From Ilex aquifolium (taxonomy: Eukaryota; Streptophyta; Magnoliopsida; Aquifoliales; Aquifoliaceae): 64,000 bases of DNA. Under the pieces are notes generated by a model. The model did not search any database. It had not been told where the DNA came from and was given only the letters and a program-made list of their open reading frames with translations. The stretch's first letter is position 1. The number at the start of each line of letters is the position of its first letter. The position numbers and the translations under genes were made by a program. Below are positions 19,625 through 32,283 of this stretch, piece after piece. The stretch covers positions 18,772,551 to 18,836,550 of the forward strand of contig OX637391.1 in the NCBI GenBank assembly GCA_951799425.1. The letters run 5' to 3'.

Positions 19625-20731
19625 ATCTTTTCTTATGCCTTCAAACCCTAGTTTACAAAGGAGATGTGTTTTTCTCTTGATTTCTCCTTTGTTCTTGATT
19701 CCCGAACTTAAATATTATTTATTCTAAGCTATGCTATGGGTGGGTGACCACCAAATCCTTTTGGTATGCTCTTTAAATCCTAGTTTTCAAGAGAGAGGTG
19801 TTTTCTCTTTATCTTGCCTCTGTCATTGATTTCAAACCTTGATAGTCGTTTGTTATCGATTCCAATACATGATTGTTACTTTATCTCTGATTACAAGCTT
19901 GATATCAATTGTTATTGATCTCGAGACTTGATTGTTTCCTTGTCCTTAACTTCCTAAGCTTAATGATCCATTTGTTCTTGGTATCAAAAATTTGATATTC
20001 ATTTGTTATTGATTCTACCCTTGTGATTCAATTATTTTTCAATATTCAATACTTGATATTCTTTATTCTTGGTTCCAAGACTTGAGTGTTCTTTTGGTCT
20101 TGATTTCTAAGCTTCATAATCTTTTGTTCTTGATTACACACCTTGATAGTCGTTTGTTATTATTTCCATACATGATTGTTCCGTTAAATCTTAATTTCTC
20201 CTTTGTTCACGACTTTCACGCTTGATATGCCTTTATTCTGGATTTCCAAACTTAATATTTATTTGCTCTTGATAGCCAAATTTGATATTCATTTGATTGA
20301 TTATAACTATTGTAAGTCATGTATTCTTGATATTCAATACTTGACATCCTTTGGTTCTTGATTTCAAGACTTGACATTCAATTGCTCTTGATTTCAATAC
20401 TTGATTTCTCCTTGTCCTTGAGTTCAAAACTCGATACTATTTAGTTCTTGGTTACAAAGCTTGATATGCATCTGTTATTGACTCCAAGACTCGATTGTTA
20501 CTTTGTTCTTGATTCCCAAGCTTGATTATTTATTTGTTCCTTAATTCAAAATTCTAAAGATTGGTATTGACCAATAAAATGGTATTTTCGATGATATTAT
20601 GTTAATTTTTCTTAAATTATTTCGTTGGAAAAATGTATATGGATTTGGAAGCTAAGATGGGAGGACAAGTCGGGTTAGGTTTCAACTGTAACCTTTGGTG
20701 GATTGTAATTTATATCAGAGTGCGCAGCGAA
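19625..20731 (+). repeat. AT-rich repetitive spacer, unit 3
   Basis: As in units 1 and 2 but one base shorter, which accounts for the 5,720-bp length of this unit. Confidence 0.7.
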
Positions 20732-20860
20732 CTAACAGAGTAATGACAAAAAAAGGGGGAAACTACGGAGAAGATTCAACTCATCTGAGAGAGGCTACGG
20801 ACGGCGCAAGGTAGACAGAATAGCTAGGCGGACCACAGACGAAGACCCTTAGAATTCAAG

Positions 20861-21283
20861 GTGGGAGACTACGTATTTCTCAAGGTGTCACTCAAGAAGG
20901 GCGTGTTTCGATTCAGCAAGAAGGAGAAGTTAGCGCCAAGATATACCGGACCGTTTGAGGTAATCAAAGCGGTAGGCAAGGCGGCATATCAACTTCGACT
21001 ACCAGCCCAGCTATCCGGAGTACATGACGTGTTCCACGTGTCCAGGTTGAGAAGGTGTCATTCGGATGCAACTCCAGTCGTGAACTTGGAGGAGATGGAA
21101 ATTTAAGACGGAGCAACCTACGAAGAACAACCAGTAGAAATTCTCGACGCAAAGGAAAAAGGTACTCCGTAACAAAGTCATCCGACTAGTGGAGGTTTGG
21201 TGGCAACACCATGGAGTGGAGGAAGCTACATGGGAACCGGAGCAAGAAATGCGGGAGAAGTATCCCTTTTTGTTCACTACTTG
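20861..21283 (+). pseudogene. Integrase C-terminal and chromodomain-like tail, unit 3
   Basis: Same structure as unit 1, with one conservative difference in the GPY/F-type region (KKEKLAPRY for KKGKLAPRY). Followed by the polypurine tract and LTR4. Confidence 0.8.
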
Positions 21284-21325
21284 AGGTAAGTTTCGAGGAC
21301 GAAACTTTTTTTAAGGGGGGTGGAT

Positions 21326-23478
21326 TGTAACACCCCGCATTTTCGTTCATATAGATATATAGATATAGCAAATAATGGTTGTAAAGATGTGGATAGGGGT
21401 ATTGAAGTGTGTTTGAACTTTGTAAATTTGAAAAGTAAAGATTTAAAATGTTACTGAAAATCATAGTTGAAATTTAGTTTTAGTGAGTGAAAATATAAAA
21501 TGATAGGTCCTATAACTTGTATTAGATAGGTTTGGTGTATAAATATGTGTTGGAGAGGCTTGTGATGGATTTGGTTAGTTTTGGAATGGATTGGAAATGG
21601 AAAACAAAAGAAATAGGCAAAACTGGGTAAATGGTACCGGTACTGGGTACCGGTACTTCGACTCCAGAAGGTTTGGGGTACCGGTACTGAGTACCGGTAC
21701 CACACAGTACAGGTACTGGGTACCGGTACGATCCGTCTGACGCCGCTAAACAGTTAAAAAGTCGGGATTTTTGTGTTATAAAACCCATCCCACATCCCAT
21801 TTGCCCCATTTCTTCATCTCCCTCTTACCCTAACCCTCCTAGAAACCCTTAGAGAGAAAGATAAAACTCAAGATAAAAAAGAAAGACAAAGGGTTCACAA
21901 GTGATTCAAGACTCAAACCCTAGGTTTCTTCAAGAGCATAAGGTAGGGGATTTCTTCTCTTTCTCTTACATTGATGTTAGGGTTAATAAATATGTATGTT
22001 TGATTCTTAATGATATGTATTTGTTATGGCTCCATTGTTTCTTGGTTTTTTTTCAATTGTTAACATGTTTTACACAAAGTTAGGGTTGTATACCCATGAA
22101 ATCCCTCTTTTGTTTGAAAAACCCTAGTTTTCAAGAGTGATGGGTTTTCCTCTTGAACTCTTCCTTTATTCTTGATTTCAAAATCATAGTGTTTTGTGTT
22201 GAGTAATAAAATGATATTGTTGTGATCTCTTGCATTTTCTTTGTTGGTTATTGAAAATGACACATGCTTAAATTGGGGATTTTTAAGATATTCTTGTAAA
22301 TTGTGAAATTGGGTTTGATATTGTATCTCTTATGAGTGTGGGATGACCATGGGTGACCTTTGACGAGATATCGTAGAGTGGATAGACGTATTGCTTGCTC
22401 CGTGAGGGTTGGCATTTCTCCTACCACTCGTAGTGGGGTTAGTGCTTTGGTAAGACTAAACCGCTATTGCTCACGGGTGCCGTGTAAGAGGGTTAGTATA
22501 CTAATACCTGGGTTGGATACGTCACTGCCATTGGTGTGGCATACGCCCTTCCTAAAGGATGGATATCTTTGATAAGATTTGTGTGGGTGTGTGTGGGTTA
22601 GATATTACTCAATGTGTCGATTCATGGGGTTTGCCTTACATCATGTTTGAGATACACATACATATTGATGAATTGTTGTGTTATTGTGGAAAATGGTTTC
22701 CTACAAGGACTTGTGGGAGTATGGGATTCCACAAGGTCTTGTGGGAAAATGGTTTATATTTTAGAAAATGGATATGTATTGAATCTTGGTTTCTTTTACT
22801 GTTTATGTAAATTACTGTTGCTACTTAAACTTGAGATCCATTTTAAAATGTCCCTGTTTTACTTCAAAGATTATGTATGCTATTTGTAAAATGAGACCGG
22901 CCATTTTATATGTTTTTATAAACCTTGTTTGAGTTTGGGAAGATTTTGCTACAGAGCTTCGTGCTCATCCCCTACAATTAATATTTTTCAGATTTGGCTT
23001 TAGAGGAAGAGCTCGGTGTGAATGAGCCGGGCCTTGGGGAAGCTTCCTTGGAGGGGTACCTAGATCCCGAATGGGACATCTAGAGATATAACTTTTTTCG
23101 TTCTAGACTAGGGGATTTATTTCTGAACAATGTAAAGTCTAGATTCTTTTGGAACTCCGCTGCGATATATTCATGTAATTCTTTTGGGGAATGTAATTGC
23201 CATATCTGGCATATTCTTTTGTGATAATGTTAAGGATAGTATAGATGGTAAATAAAAATTCTATTGTTATTGGATGGTTAAATGGACCATGTGTGGTCAA
23301 GTTAATAGAATTGCACAGGTTGTGATTTTTGGGTGGAGCTTCCTGTACAAAGGAGACTCTGCCCAAATTTTGTTAAAAATTAAGAATGTTTCTTATTTGA
23401 TGGATATATATTTAGTGCTCTCATGATGTGAATGTTTTAGAATGTAATGCCGTCCAGGGTGGTATTTGGGGTGTTACA
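21326..23478 (+). repeat. Array LTR4 (2,153 bp), the divergent outer LTR
   Basis: Identical to LTR2 and LTR3 for its first 313 bases. From the palindrome tract on it differs from LTR1-3 at about 22 positions, mostly transitions, and has a palindrome tract 29 bp shorter. It is followed by GCTTT and the rest of the outer element's right LTR. Confidence 0.9.
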
Positions 23479-23483
23479 GCTTT
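23479..23483. repeat. Target site duplication, right (GCTTT)
   Basis: Direct repeat of 4159-4163, bounding the array on the right. Confidence 0.9.
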
Positions 23484-23536
23484 ACACCACACACTCAACT
23501 GACTTGATTGTGCATAACCTATTTTGTGCATCATCA
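23484..23536 (+). repeat. Right LTR of the outer element, second part
   Basis: Contains TTGATTGTGCATAACCTATTTTG and ends CATCATCA, matching the end of the left LTR (about 833-865). It completes the LTR interrupted at 4163; the joined length is about 507 bp against 492 bp in the left copy. Confidence 0.85.
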
Positions 23537-23671
23537 GTAACCAAGGCAACATAATGCATGAAATAACAACCTTCTTGATTTTGTCATTAGCTTTATATCA
23601 AAATTGCATGTTCTTGGTATTATATTGGGTTGCCTTGAGGAGAATCAACGAAGTCCATTTGCATGATTAGT

Positions 23672-25171
23672 GACTTAGAGAAATTGCTACCTAACAACTA
23701 AATTGATTTAGATTTGTAGAGAAATATCACGCTATACAGTGGATTATCTTTGATCTTTATTTGTCGCTCTCAAAATTTTTTTGTGATCTTGATAAACCCA
23801 TAGGGCCATGAAATTAGGGCAAGCCTTTTTCCTAATAGTCAAATCTAAAAAACCCGTAGGACCATGAATGTTGTTCTGGAGAGAGAGATATACGTATTGG
23901 ATATTCCCTCACGATTATACATGTGCATTGATAGATACTACCCTAGAGGGGATGGTAAATAGGTTAATTAAAATTTAAGCTCGGATGACCACCTATTTTA
24001 ACTTATGCCTACAACAATTATCTTGTCACACAATAATATGGACATGAAGTGTGAGAACCCTTTTTCAACCACAACTCCACCTTAAATCCATAAAAATTGA
24101 TGTTGTTAATTTGTCAATTACAAGCACAAATATTCAATCTCTCACGGCGATCTCAATTTCAAAGACCCAAACCCTAGCATGTGACTATGGATGATAAATG
24201 TATTCAATCAATCATTCTATCAAACATATAGTGCGTGTGTGTGCTCAAATTGCAAGTGTAAATAACAAAGATTAACACATATAAATTGTGGACGTGGAAA
24301 CCTTTGTCAAGAAAAATTGCAGAAAACCACTCAAGGTTCATCAAAACCTAATTCATTATTTCAATGTCAGTTTACAACCAATATCATGGTCAGACGCTCT
24401 TTTCCTTCAATAAACCTCTCCGACTTAGAGAAATTGCTACCTAACAACTAAATTGATTTAGATTTGTAGAGAAATATCACGCTATACAGTGGATTATCTT
24501 TGATCTTTATTTGTCACTCTCAAAAATTTTTTGTGATCTTGATAAACCCATAGGGCCATGAAATTAGGGCAAGCCTTTTTCCTAATAGTCAAATCTAAAA
24601 AACCCGTAGGACCATGAATGTTGTTCCGGAGGGAGAGATATACGTATTGGATAGTCCCTCACGAATATACATGTGCATTGATAGATACTACCCTAGAGGG
24701 GACGGTAAATAGGTTAATTAAAATTTAAGCTCGGATGACCACCTATTTTAACTTATGCCTACAACAATTATCTTGTCACACAATAATATGAACATGAAGT
24801 GTGAGAACCCTTTTTCAACCACAAATCCACCTTAAATCCATAAAAATTGATGTTGTTAATTTGTCAATTACAAGAACAAATATTCAATCTCTCACGGCGA
24901 TCTCAATTTCAAAGACCCAAACCCTAGCATGTGACTATGGATGATAAATGTATTCAATCAATCAATCTATCAAACATATAGTGCGTATGTGTGCTCAAAT
25001 TGCAAGTGTAAATAACAAAGATTAACACATATAAATTGTGGACGTGGAAACCTTTGTCAGGAAAAATTGCAGAAAACCACTCAAGGTTCATCAAAACCTA
25101 ATTCATTATTTCAATGTCAGTTTACAACCAATATCATGGTCAGACGCTATTTTCCTTCAATAAACCTCTCC
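23672..25171. repeat. 750-bp direct tandem duplication
   Basis: 23672-24421 and 24422-25171 are head-to-tail copies, beginning GACTTAGAGAAATTGCTACC and ending TTCAATAAACCTCTCC. I see only around a dozen substitutions, so the duplication is fairly recent. No coding region of any family I know. Part of the sequence (ATTGTGGACGTGGAAACC) resembles words common in plant LTRs, but no TG..CA ends or target duplication are visible. Confidence 0.92.
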
Positions 25172-27840
25172 ACCGGATACATCCGCCGATGTCTTGGATA
25201 GCTTCACTTGAACTCCCTACAACACAATTCATTTAGGCCTCGAGCATTCACAGGACACATCCACAAATTCGTTATGCACACTTGTCAATGGGTTTGGATC
25301 AGCCAAGTAAGGTATTCTTCTCTAATGTGTGATGTTGGATAGAAATAACTAGATGGTAACCTTTGAATTTAGTGATCCAGGGTTATGAACCATGCTCTCA
25401 AGTCGTAAGATAGGTTAAATTTACTTTCAAGAGGCTTACCCTAGGTGTGGGAAGACATCTCTATATTTATAGGCTCAGAATGGGGTTAGTTTTAGGGACA
25501 AAGAAAGCACAAATTTGCGAATGAACGCTAGAGCAGTGGGAGGGTGATGATCACTGAAACGAAAAAAAAAATTCAAACCGATCAAAGAGAGCAGGACCGC
25601 TCAAGCGACCTCTGAGACTGCTTGAGCAGCCTAGATGGTGACCCCTGTTGCTGCTCTGTTAGCTTTTCCCCAATTTTTTCTCAAGTTTTTTAGAAACCAA
25701 TCTAGCGAAGACTAGCGAACATAGAGCGGTTCCTACTGGTTTTTTACTCATAAAACCAAGGAAAAAAAATTATCCTTTTGAACACTAAAGATTGTTGCTC
25801 AAGAGGGGTCCGCTAACGACCCAAACTATGTTTTCCCAAAACAAAATAGGCTTAGAAAAAAATTTCTTTGAAGAACACCTAGGAGCTATACACAGATCAA
25901 TTACCGATTCTATTTTAACACTAATCCCCCTAAGTCTATTAAACCAGTGGATCATCTTAAGTCTCTAAAGTAATTACTTTTTTCCTAAGCATGGAGGTAC
26001 ATACAGAAAGTTCATATGATGTAGCTTGAAGCATGATTTCCTTCCTTGCATTTGATGTTTTCAAATCTTTATTATTGTAGCAATATGACTATGGATAGGT
26101 TGAGATTTATAAGAATAACATGAAATTAATCAATTACAAAATATGATTTAATAATGAACATAGTCAATTTTTTTTTGTTCCTCGTCTTCCTTTTTCATGA
26201 ACAATTTGAATACTTTTAAAACAACTAAGGCAATTGATTTGGTAGTCAATATTTTTAAGCAAGATTGGTTCTTCAAGGGGTTTTGCTTTCTTCTAAAGTA
26301 GCAGTAGCACTCAGTAGGTTCGGGGATTTGTAGTGGACATGGGATGCTATTTTTTGACGACTTAACCATATTTGCCTTTCTTAGTAAAAAGTTCCCCCTT
26401 TTGTCCATGTGTGTTGGTATCATAGGGGTCAATTTTCACTCAAATTTTGTGTCTCGTAATAATATTGAGATCCAACACTCAGTCTCAGCCAATGCATTCA
26501 AACACTCACAGAAATCCACACACGAACAAAAACTGGGCAGGCAACAAACTCATAGTAGGCACACAAGCATTATAGGCCAAATGGCCAAACCTTTTACTTC
26601 TCAACAAGTCTAAAGGAAATCGTCTAGGGGTCTGCTTACAAAACATGACCAAAATCTGTTAGTTGCATTGCAAACCCTAGCATACCAATATATAACATAT
26701 AATGTGGCAATTACAAGCCCAACTACCTAGGCAATGCAAAGCATTCATCAGATTCGCCCACAAAGCTTCTCACAATGTGTTGATCATAGCTGAGTCTCTC
26801 TACTACTCCCACAATGTGCTGATCATGGAAGGGGTAGTTGAAACTGTTGGCTGACGCAACCAACAATTGCCCATAACCACTCTGCATATTTTGTGCACAT
26901 GCCAGCAACTTCCCTCATGTTGTGCACATGCCAATAACTGAACAGAACCGCCATACATGCCATGTACATGTCAACAAATGTTCAGAACCACCACCATCTG
27001 CAGTGCACATGCCTCAACTATTCGAAACCACCTCACATGATGTGCACATGCCTTCCTTGTGAGCCCACAACACTTGATTTGCCTTGCCTCCATACCAAGC
27101 CATGCCCAACCCATGGCTTGGTCTTTCAAGCAAACAATGCCCCATAATTCAAGCCCACCAGCTACTCTTGCTTGCTTGTGCCCAATTTTCCCATGCATGA
27201 GCTGTCTTTCTCAGCCATGCATAAGGCTTTAATCAACCCACTGGTCGTGCCCAACGTGCCCATGCATGCGCTGCCTTCCTCAACAATGCATGGGATTTCT
27301 GCAAACACCGGGTCCCACTAATCATCGGTCCCACATCTTAGGTCTCGAACTTTGGAAAACATTTCCTACACCCATGACAAGCATTTGTTGGGGTCGTACC
27401 TTGTTTTGGTGTGCCAAGGCTTAGGGGCATAGGGGACCCTGAAAAATTTGGTCTGACACCCCTTCACGGAGCACCCCCCTATAATAACATTAGTGAGCTA
27501 ATGCCTATTGGTAGAAACAAACATAATCTGAGCCAAGGAGTCATAATGACGAGAGCTAGAGGCATAAATTCTACATGCCACTTGAGCCTTTGTCAAACCA
27601 CTTTGTAACCAAACCAAGTATGAGACCAAGTCCTTAGGAAGCCAACTTCGCACTAACGGTTTTTTCACCAAGCACAACCCAATTTGGTTAAGGCATGAGC
27701 ACCTTTGGGCCAGGTAACCACTTGTAATAGCCGAACCAACGAGTTAAGGGGGTAACAATTGGTTACTAGATAATGTTAGCACAATGATAAAAAATGATGA
27801 TAAATTTGCAATGGGTATAACCATTTTCAAAATTTTAGAA
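25172..27840. other. No gene recognised; scattered degenerate repeats
   Basis: Mixed intergenic DNA. About 25400-25500 has a TATTTATAGGCTCAGAATGG stretch of a kind frequent in LTRs. 26750-26830 repeats the word CACAATGTG(T/C)TGATCAT twice. 27200-27320 repeats a CATGCATG(A/C)GCTG word. I find no protein family resemblance. Confidence 0.5.
26877..27055. repeat. Degenerate TGCACATGCC repeat
   Basis: The words TGTGCACATGCCA or TGTACATGTCAA recur about every 35-40 bp, each followed by an AACT...CAGAACC-like stretch, in at least five imperfect copies. Function unknown. Confidence 0.55.
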
Positions 27841-28541
27841 ATTAGTGTAAAACTCAGGAATTTTATAATTTTATTGTGAAGGGTAAAATGGTAATTAGTC
27901 GTAATCGTACATGTTAAAAATTCAAATTTTTCTAGAACTCGAATGAAGAAACGGACATCACCGTTGGATTCGTCTCGCAAAATCTAGTTACCCAGTCAAT
28001 TTTCGTCGAATTTTGATACAGTCGAATTTTTCGCATTTTTACGATACAATCAGGCATCGAGTGACTAAAATAAATGAAATCAGAATTTAATTGCGAAACA
28101 CGAAAAATAATTTAATTTTATTTCAAATAAAATATATTGAACCTAACATGGTACATAATTTAATTGATTCGGAAAAAAATCGGATCAGAAAGACATGATG
28201 TATGGCTTAATGAGAGCCAAGCAAATGAGGGTATAAACAGGGGAGAAAAAAAATCAGATTTTCTCCCCATTTAACCCAGCCATTTCTGGTTAGGGAGAGA
28301 GAGAGAAAGAAGAGAGAGCAAACTCAAGCCTCCTTCATTTCTCTTTCCGATCTACGACAATTCGATCGTCGGATTCATTCGGGCCAAGAACAAAGGTTGT
28401 TCTATGCAACGAGAGCTTTGAGTACGTACCAAAGATCACGGGTTTCACCAAAGTCCCAAGAATGGAATTTTTTGGATCAAAGTTTTGAAGCTTGATTTGG
28501 GTCTTTTAGAGCTTCTCATACGCGGTATTAAGCTTCAAGAG

Positions 28542-29657
28542 GTAAGGTTCCTTTCCTAACTATGTTTATTTCCAACCTAGGGTTGTATATGAAATGGGTA
28601 GAATGATTAGAGATGAAATCTCTTGATTAACATACCCCTAGTGTAACTAGAGTATGAAAAATGGATCTAGAAATATGTTTGAACCAATTTTGCATGATTG
28701 GATTTTGAGGAAAATGACTTGCTATAATTTCATGAAGAAATGTATTGATTTGGGCATGCTATGTGTTTACATAATATTGTGCCTCATAGGTGTTTGACAA
28801 AATGCCTTGAATGATTAAGTATACTATTTGAATGAAAATGACATAACATGCTTGATGAGATTGTGGATTGTGATTATATGCTTATGATATAATTGACAAT
28901 TGAAAATTGGAAAATATTAATGAAGATTGAATGTGTACATAATATGCTCGTGATATGTTGAACATGATATTGAAATTACAATTGTACATTACATTTGCAT
29001 ATACACGGGTAGCATCGCATTCATGGACATTTTGACATGAGTGTGGATGTATGTGCAAGTTTTTGATCAAATACCATTCTCGGTGGATTGATACGTGAGC
29101 TCGGAAAGGTTGGACTTAGGTTTGACTGAGTCGCACGGATTGCATTGAAACATGGGTCGGGGTTAGTAAGAAAGGTTAGATTCTCCCTCGGGTGAAAGAC
29201 TCGGTAAACTTTGGATAAGCACTCCCGTTGGTATTGAGTCCATAAAGTGTGTCGACATACGTGGAGTCATTGGTGGAAGTCCATAGATGTGTGTCAGTTG
29301 GGTACCCGTTGGTAGAAGTCCATAAATACCCACCTGAAGAAAGATCCAAGGATTTTGTAAAATGGTCATTGGATTTTCAACATCAATGGTTGGGGCTTGG
29401 AATGCTCGGATGCATACGCATGACATTGCATGTATTATGGGAGCCGGTGGAGAGCTCGGGTTGCATAGCACGTGTGAGTATCATCTCAGGACATGGCATG
29501 ACATTATGAAATGCATTTGTGAATTGCATATTCTTGAATGAATGATTTATGTGATGAATTGCATCTAAATATTTCATATGCATCTGAGTTAGGGAGTAGT
29601 CTCCTTAGGAGATACCCAATTGAGCATGGTTCATCCTTTATGGGAACAAAATTTCAG
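28542..29657 (+). other. Possible leader intron in the family B LTR
   Basis: Donor CTTCAAGAG/GTAAGGTTCC is a strong plant donor; the acceptor is AAAATTTCAG/GTGTC. Length 1,116 nt. It corresponds in place to the possible introns of the array LTRs and of the solo LTR at 44001. Inferred only. Confidence 0.5.
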
Positions 29658-29910
29658 GTGTCAGACAAACGCCAGTGGATGGCCCTCACTTAGGGCCTTG
29701 TCGATGAAGAAGCCGAAATGTGACTTTTGAATTACTTGTTTTGTAAATCAATTGTGTAATTTGTTTTGAACTTGTAAATTGTACTAAAGGGTTATATAAT
29801 GAACTCTTATAGACTATAATTTGCGTAAATGAATGAATGCATGAGTATGGGAAAGTGATTGAATGGTTAAAGGTTGAAGATTGGAAAGATTTGGAAAAAA
29901 TTAGGGCTTA

Positions 29911-30226
29911 GGCACCAGTACCTAAGTGATTAAGGACTGGTACCACATTGTCGAATGGCCCAAGTACCGGTACCTAGACTTACAGGTTCCAGTACCTGGA
30001 TTTCAGTTGGCTCAGGTATCCGTACCAAAGCTTTAGGTACCGGTACTCCGATGGACAATGACCTCAGGTATCGGTATCATGACATATAGGTACCCGTACC
30101 TAGCAAACAGTGGGTTCAGATACCAGTACCAAGTTCACTAGGGTACCAGTACATAGCAAAAGGAAGGGACCTGACAAACAGAAGACTGAGGTACTGATAC
30201 CACGTGTAAGAGGTACTGGTATCTCC
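29911..30226. repeat. GGTACC-type palindrome tract in the family B LTR
   Basis: About a dozen imperfect copies of words like GGTACCGGTAC, GGTACCAGTACC and CAGGTATCGGTATC, spaced 20-35 bp apart. It lies downstream of the possible intron, unlike the tract of the array LTR, which lies upstream of its TATA box. Confidence 0.75.
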
Positions 30227-30554
30227 TCTAAAATTTTTAAAATTCAAATATAACTTCGCCAACCCTTTAGATCTTGAGCCCTCTTGTTGGAATGATATAA
30301 TCGGTCAAACATTAAGTCCTAATTGATGGGAATGGACCTTTGAATGTTCAAGTGGTTGATATGTGTACAGGTTATGCATTTGGTAGTGCTCCGGTACAAG
30401 GGAGACTTTGTCCAAACTCTGTATTGGTTACGATCCCGGTGAAAGGATGTGCAAATGTGGTGTCTGATTACACGGCATACACGGGTGCTTCCGCTGGTTA
30501 CTGGGTGATCAACGGGTTGAGAAATGACCCCGAATTTTAGGGCGTCACAATTAG

Positions 30555-32283
30555 AATTGAAATTGAATTTCATTTTTGATATTTTTTCTTTCATTTTGAA
30601 TTGATATATGCAAATCTGTTTAGATAAAGTTGAACTTTATGAACTAATGATATTTTTATATTGTTGAGGTAGATGATAAATAATTTTGTTAATACAGAAT
30701 TGGGCGTGATAGTGAATTTGATAAATCGTTTGAGTCGTATTTTCTTTAAATTCGTGAGTTTCTTGATAATAACAGGTTGATACTAATTATTAGTCATTTT
30801 ACAGGTTAAATACATATGTCGATATTTTTGTTTGTGTACTATTTTTAAAGTAAACTTTTTTGTTTATTGTTTTAAATTGATGGTGTGCCTAGACTAATTT
30901 TAAATTGCGTAACTAAAAAAATAAATTACTATTAAAAAAATTTGTGTTACACGATTAGTACTCAATTTTGTGTTGCACAGTGCCTTCAAATAACTAGTTA
31001 TTATTAGTGCATGTATATTTTTTTCCACCAAACATAAAAGAATCGATTCTTCTTACTATCAAACACAAAATAGTAAAGTAAAGTTCATTTTCTTTGAGAA
31101 TAGAAAGTGTATCACTCTTATTTTATTTATTTTTTATTTATTATCCATCCTACTACCAAATACACCATAAATTTTAGTGGCGAATTTCTACTACTTTAAA
31201 AATTAAAATTATGATGTGAAATTGTTTGTGTGTAAAGGGGTGATTTTTAAAATTTTCAAGAAGGCAAAATATTATTAGCCGTCCATCGTATTTTCCAAAA
31301 CTATTAGACCGCGATACACATGTGGCCGCTACACCATTTCAAAAATGTCACGTGGTGTAACGGTCCACTAATAAATAAATAAGTCAATAAATGGACCCGA
31401 ACTAAAACTCTTAATCACTTAGTCATGTAATACATAATCACCTCCATAATAGGAAGTGAGTCTTATTTTATCTTTTTTACTCTTAGCTTATTAGATAGTT
31501 ACACCCAATGGACTCATTTGGTAGACGTATTATAAGTGAATAAAATATTGTATTGTATTATTATTTATTTAATCGGACATAATATTTTGTTTGGTAAATA
31601 AATTTGATTTCGTATTAATTTCAAAATCGTATAGTTATCGTATATTTTTAGTACTATAGATCTTTATTATGGAGAAATTTTAATACAACCAATAGAGGTG
31701 CTATTATAATCAATCTTAAATTTATTATTATACACATTTATTATTATAACCATACAACTCAAAAAACAAAGTTGTCATTAATGTAACAAATACTGATTAA
31801 CAATATTTTTATTAATTTAACATTAATACAATGTCCTAACCAAAAAAATCAATTGGATTAAATAGTTATTATCCAACAATTATATTATATATTATTACAT
31901 ATTAAAGAAAATTACGTATTATTTTAATATTTTAATCTCGCGTGCGTGAGATAGTCCATTCATGGCCACTTATTTTTTATCGTGCAAGTATTTTTTCAAG
32001 ATAAAATTTTGTTGTAGGGATTTCATCCAAATTCAAATGATTGGACCTATCATGTTGTGTTGTTTTCTATAATGACTTTCTCTATGACAGTATGGGGTCG
32101 TCCATGCCTTGATTTACACAGTGAAAAATGATTCAGTTTCAGGCACTCAATTCAATTATTGATGTCATCCTGCATTATTGATGACATCCTGCCAATGTTA
32201 CGAATTTGTCAGTGTGATAATTTTCAAATAAAATTATTAAAATACAATATATATAAATTTATTTATCAAATTATGTTAATTTT
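30555..32283. other. AT-rich intergenic DNA, no gene seen
   Basis: Very AT-rich, with long A/T runs. No coding resemblance, no clear terminal repeats. Words such as CATTTGGTA are frequent in small plant transposons, but I cannot define element ends. Confidence 0.4.

Larger units (their letters stand above)
4164..23478 (+). mobile_element. Tandem array of a non-autonomous chromovirus: 4 LTRs, 3 internal regions
   Basis: LTRs at 4164-6345, 9885-12066, 15606-17787 and 21326-23478 alternate with three internal regions of about 3.54 kb. The repeat unit is 5,721 bp (5,720 for the last). Units 1 and 2 look identical by eye apart from two bases near the start of LTR1; unit 3 differs by a handful of changes. 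Only one target duplication, GCTTT, is present and it flanks the whole array, so this was one insertion amplified by recombination between LTRs. The gag family, the tRNA-Met PBS and the chromodomain-like tail place it near the Tekay/Del chromoviruses. It lacks a recognisable reverse transcriptase, RNase H and integrase core. By eye LTR1 and LTR4 differ at roughly 22 of 1,840 comparable positions, suggesting an age well under a million years at usual plant rates. Confidence 0.92.
374..23536 (+). mobile_element. Outer LTR retrotransposon (Ty3/gypsy, Tat-like, decayed) split by a nested array
   Basis: The two LTRs (374-865, and 3710-4163 continued at 23484-23536) are clearly homologous; both begin TGAC and end ATCATCA. 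A PBS-like stretch follows the left LTR and a polypurine tract precedes the right one. The internal region is only about 2.8 kb and shows no intact gag or pol; it holds a GC-rich repeat zone, a 79-bp minisatellite and an antisense ORF. Antisense extra ORFs and tandem repeats 5' of the 3' LTR are known in the Tat lineage, which is why I favour Tat; no pol domain is present to confirm it. The element is old and broken in many places. About 19.3 kb of its span is the younger chromovirus array inserted in its right LTR. Confidence 0.8.
27846..30549 (+). mobile_element. Solo LTR, chromovirus-type family B (2,704 bp)
   Basis: Begins TGTAAAACTCAGGAATTTT and ends TTTTAGGGCGTCACA, flanked by a perfect 5-bp direct repeat ATTAG (27841-27845 and 30550-30554). 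No internal region or second LTR is present, so it is the product of LTR-LTR recombination. It has a TATAAAC box (28232-28238), a possible intron from AAGAG/GTAAGG (28542) to ATTTCAG (29657), and a 3' tract of GGTACC-related words (29911-30226). The solo LTR at 44001 belongs to a sister family. Confidence 0.88.

Noticed and set aside
23672-25171. Pair of direct repeats considered as two LTRs of one element
   Set aside because: The copies abut with nothing between them, lack TG...CA ends, and have no primer site or polypurine tract. A tandem duplication explains them.
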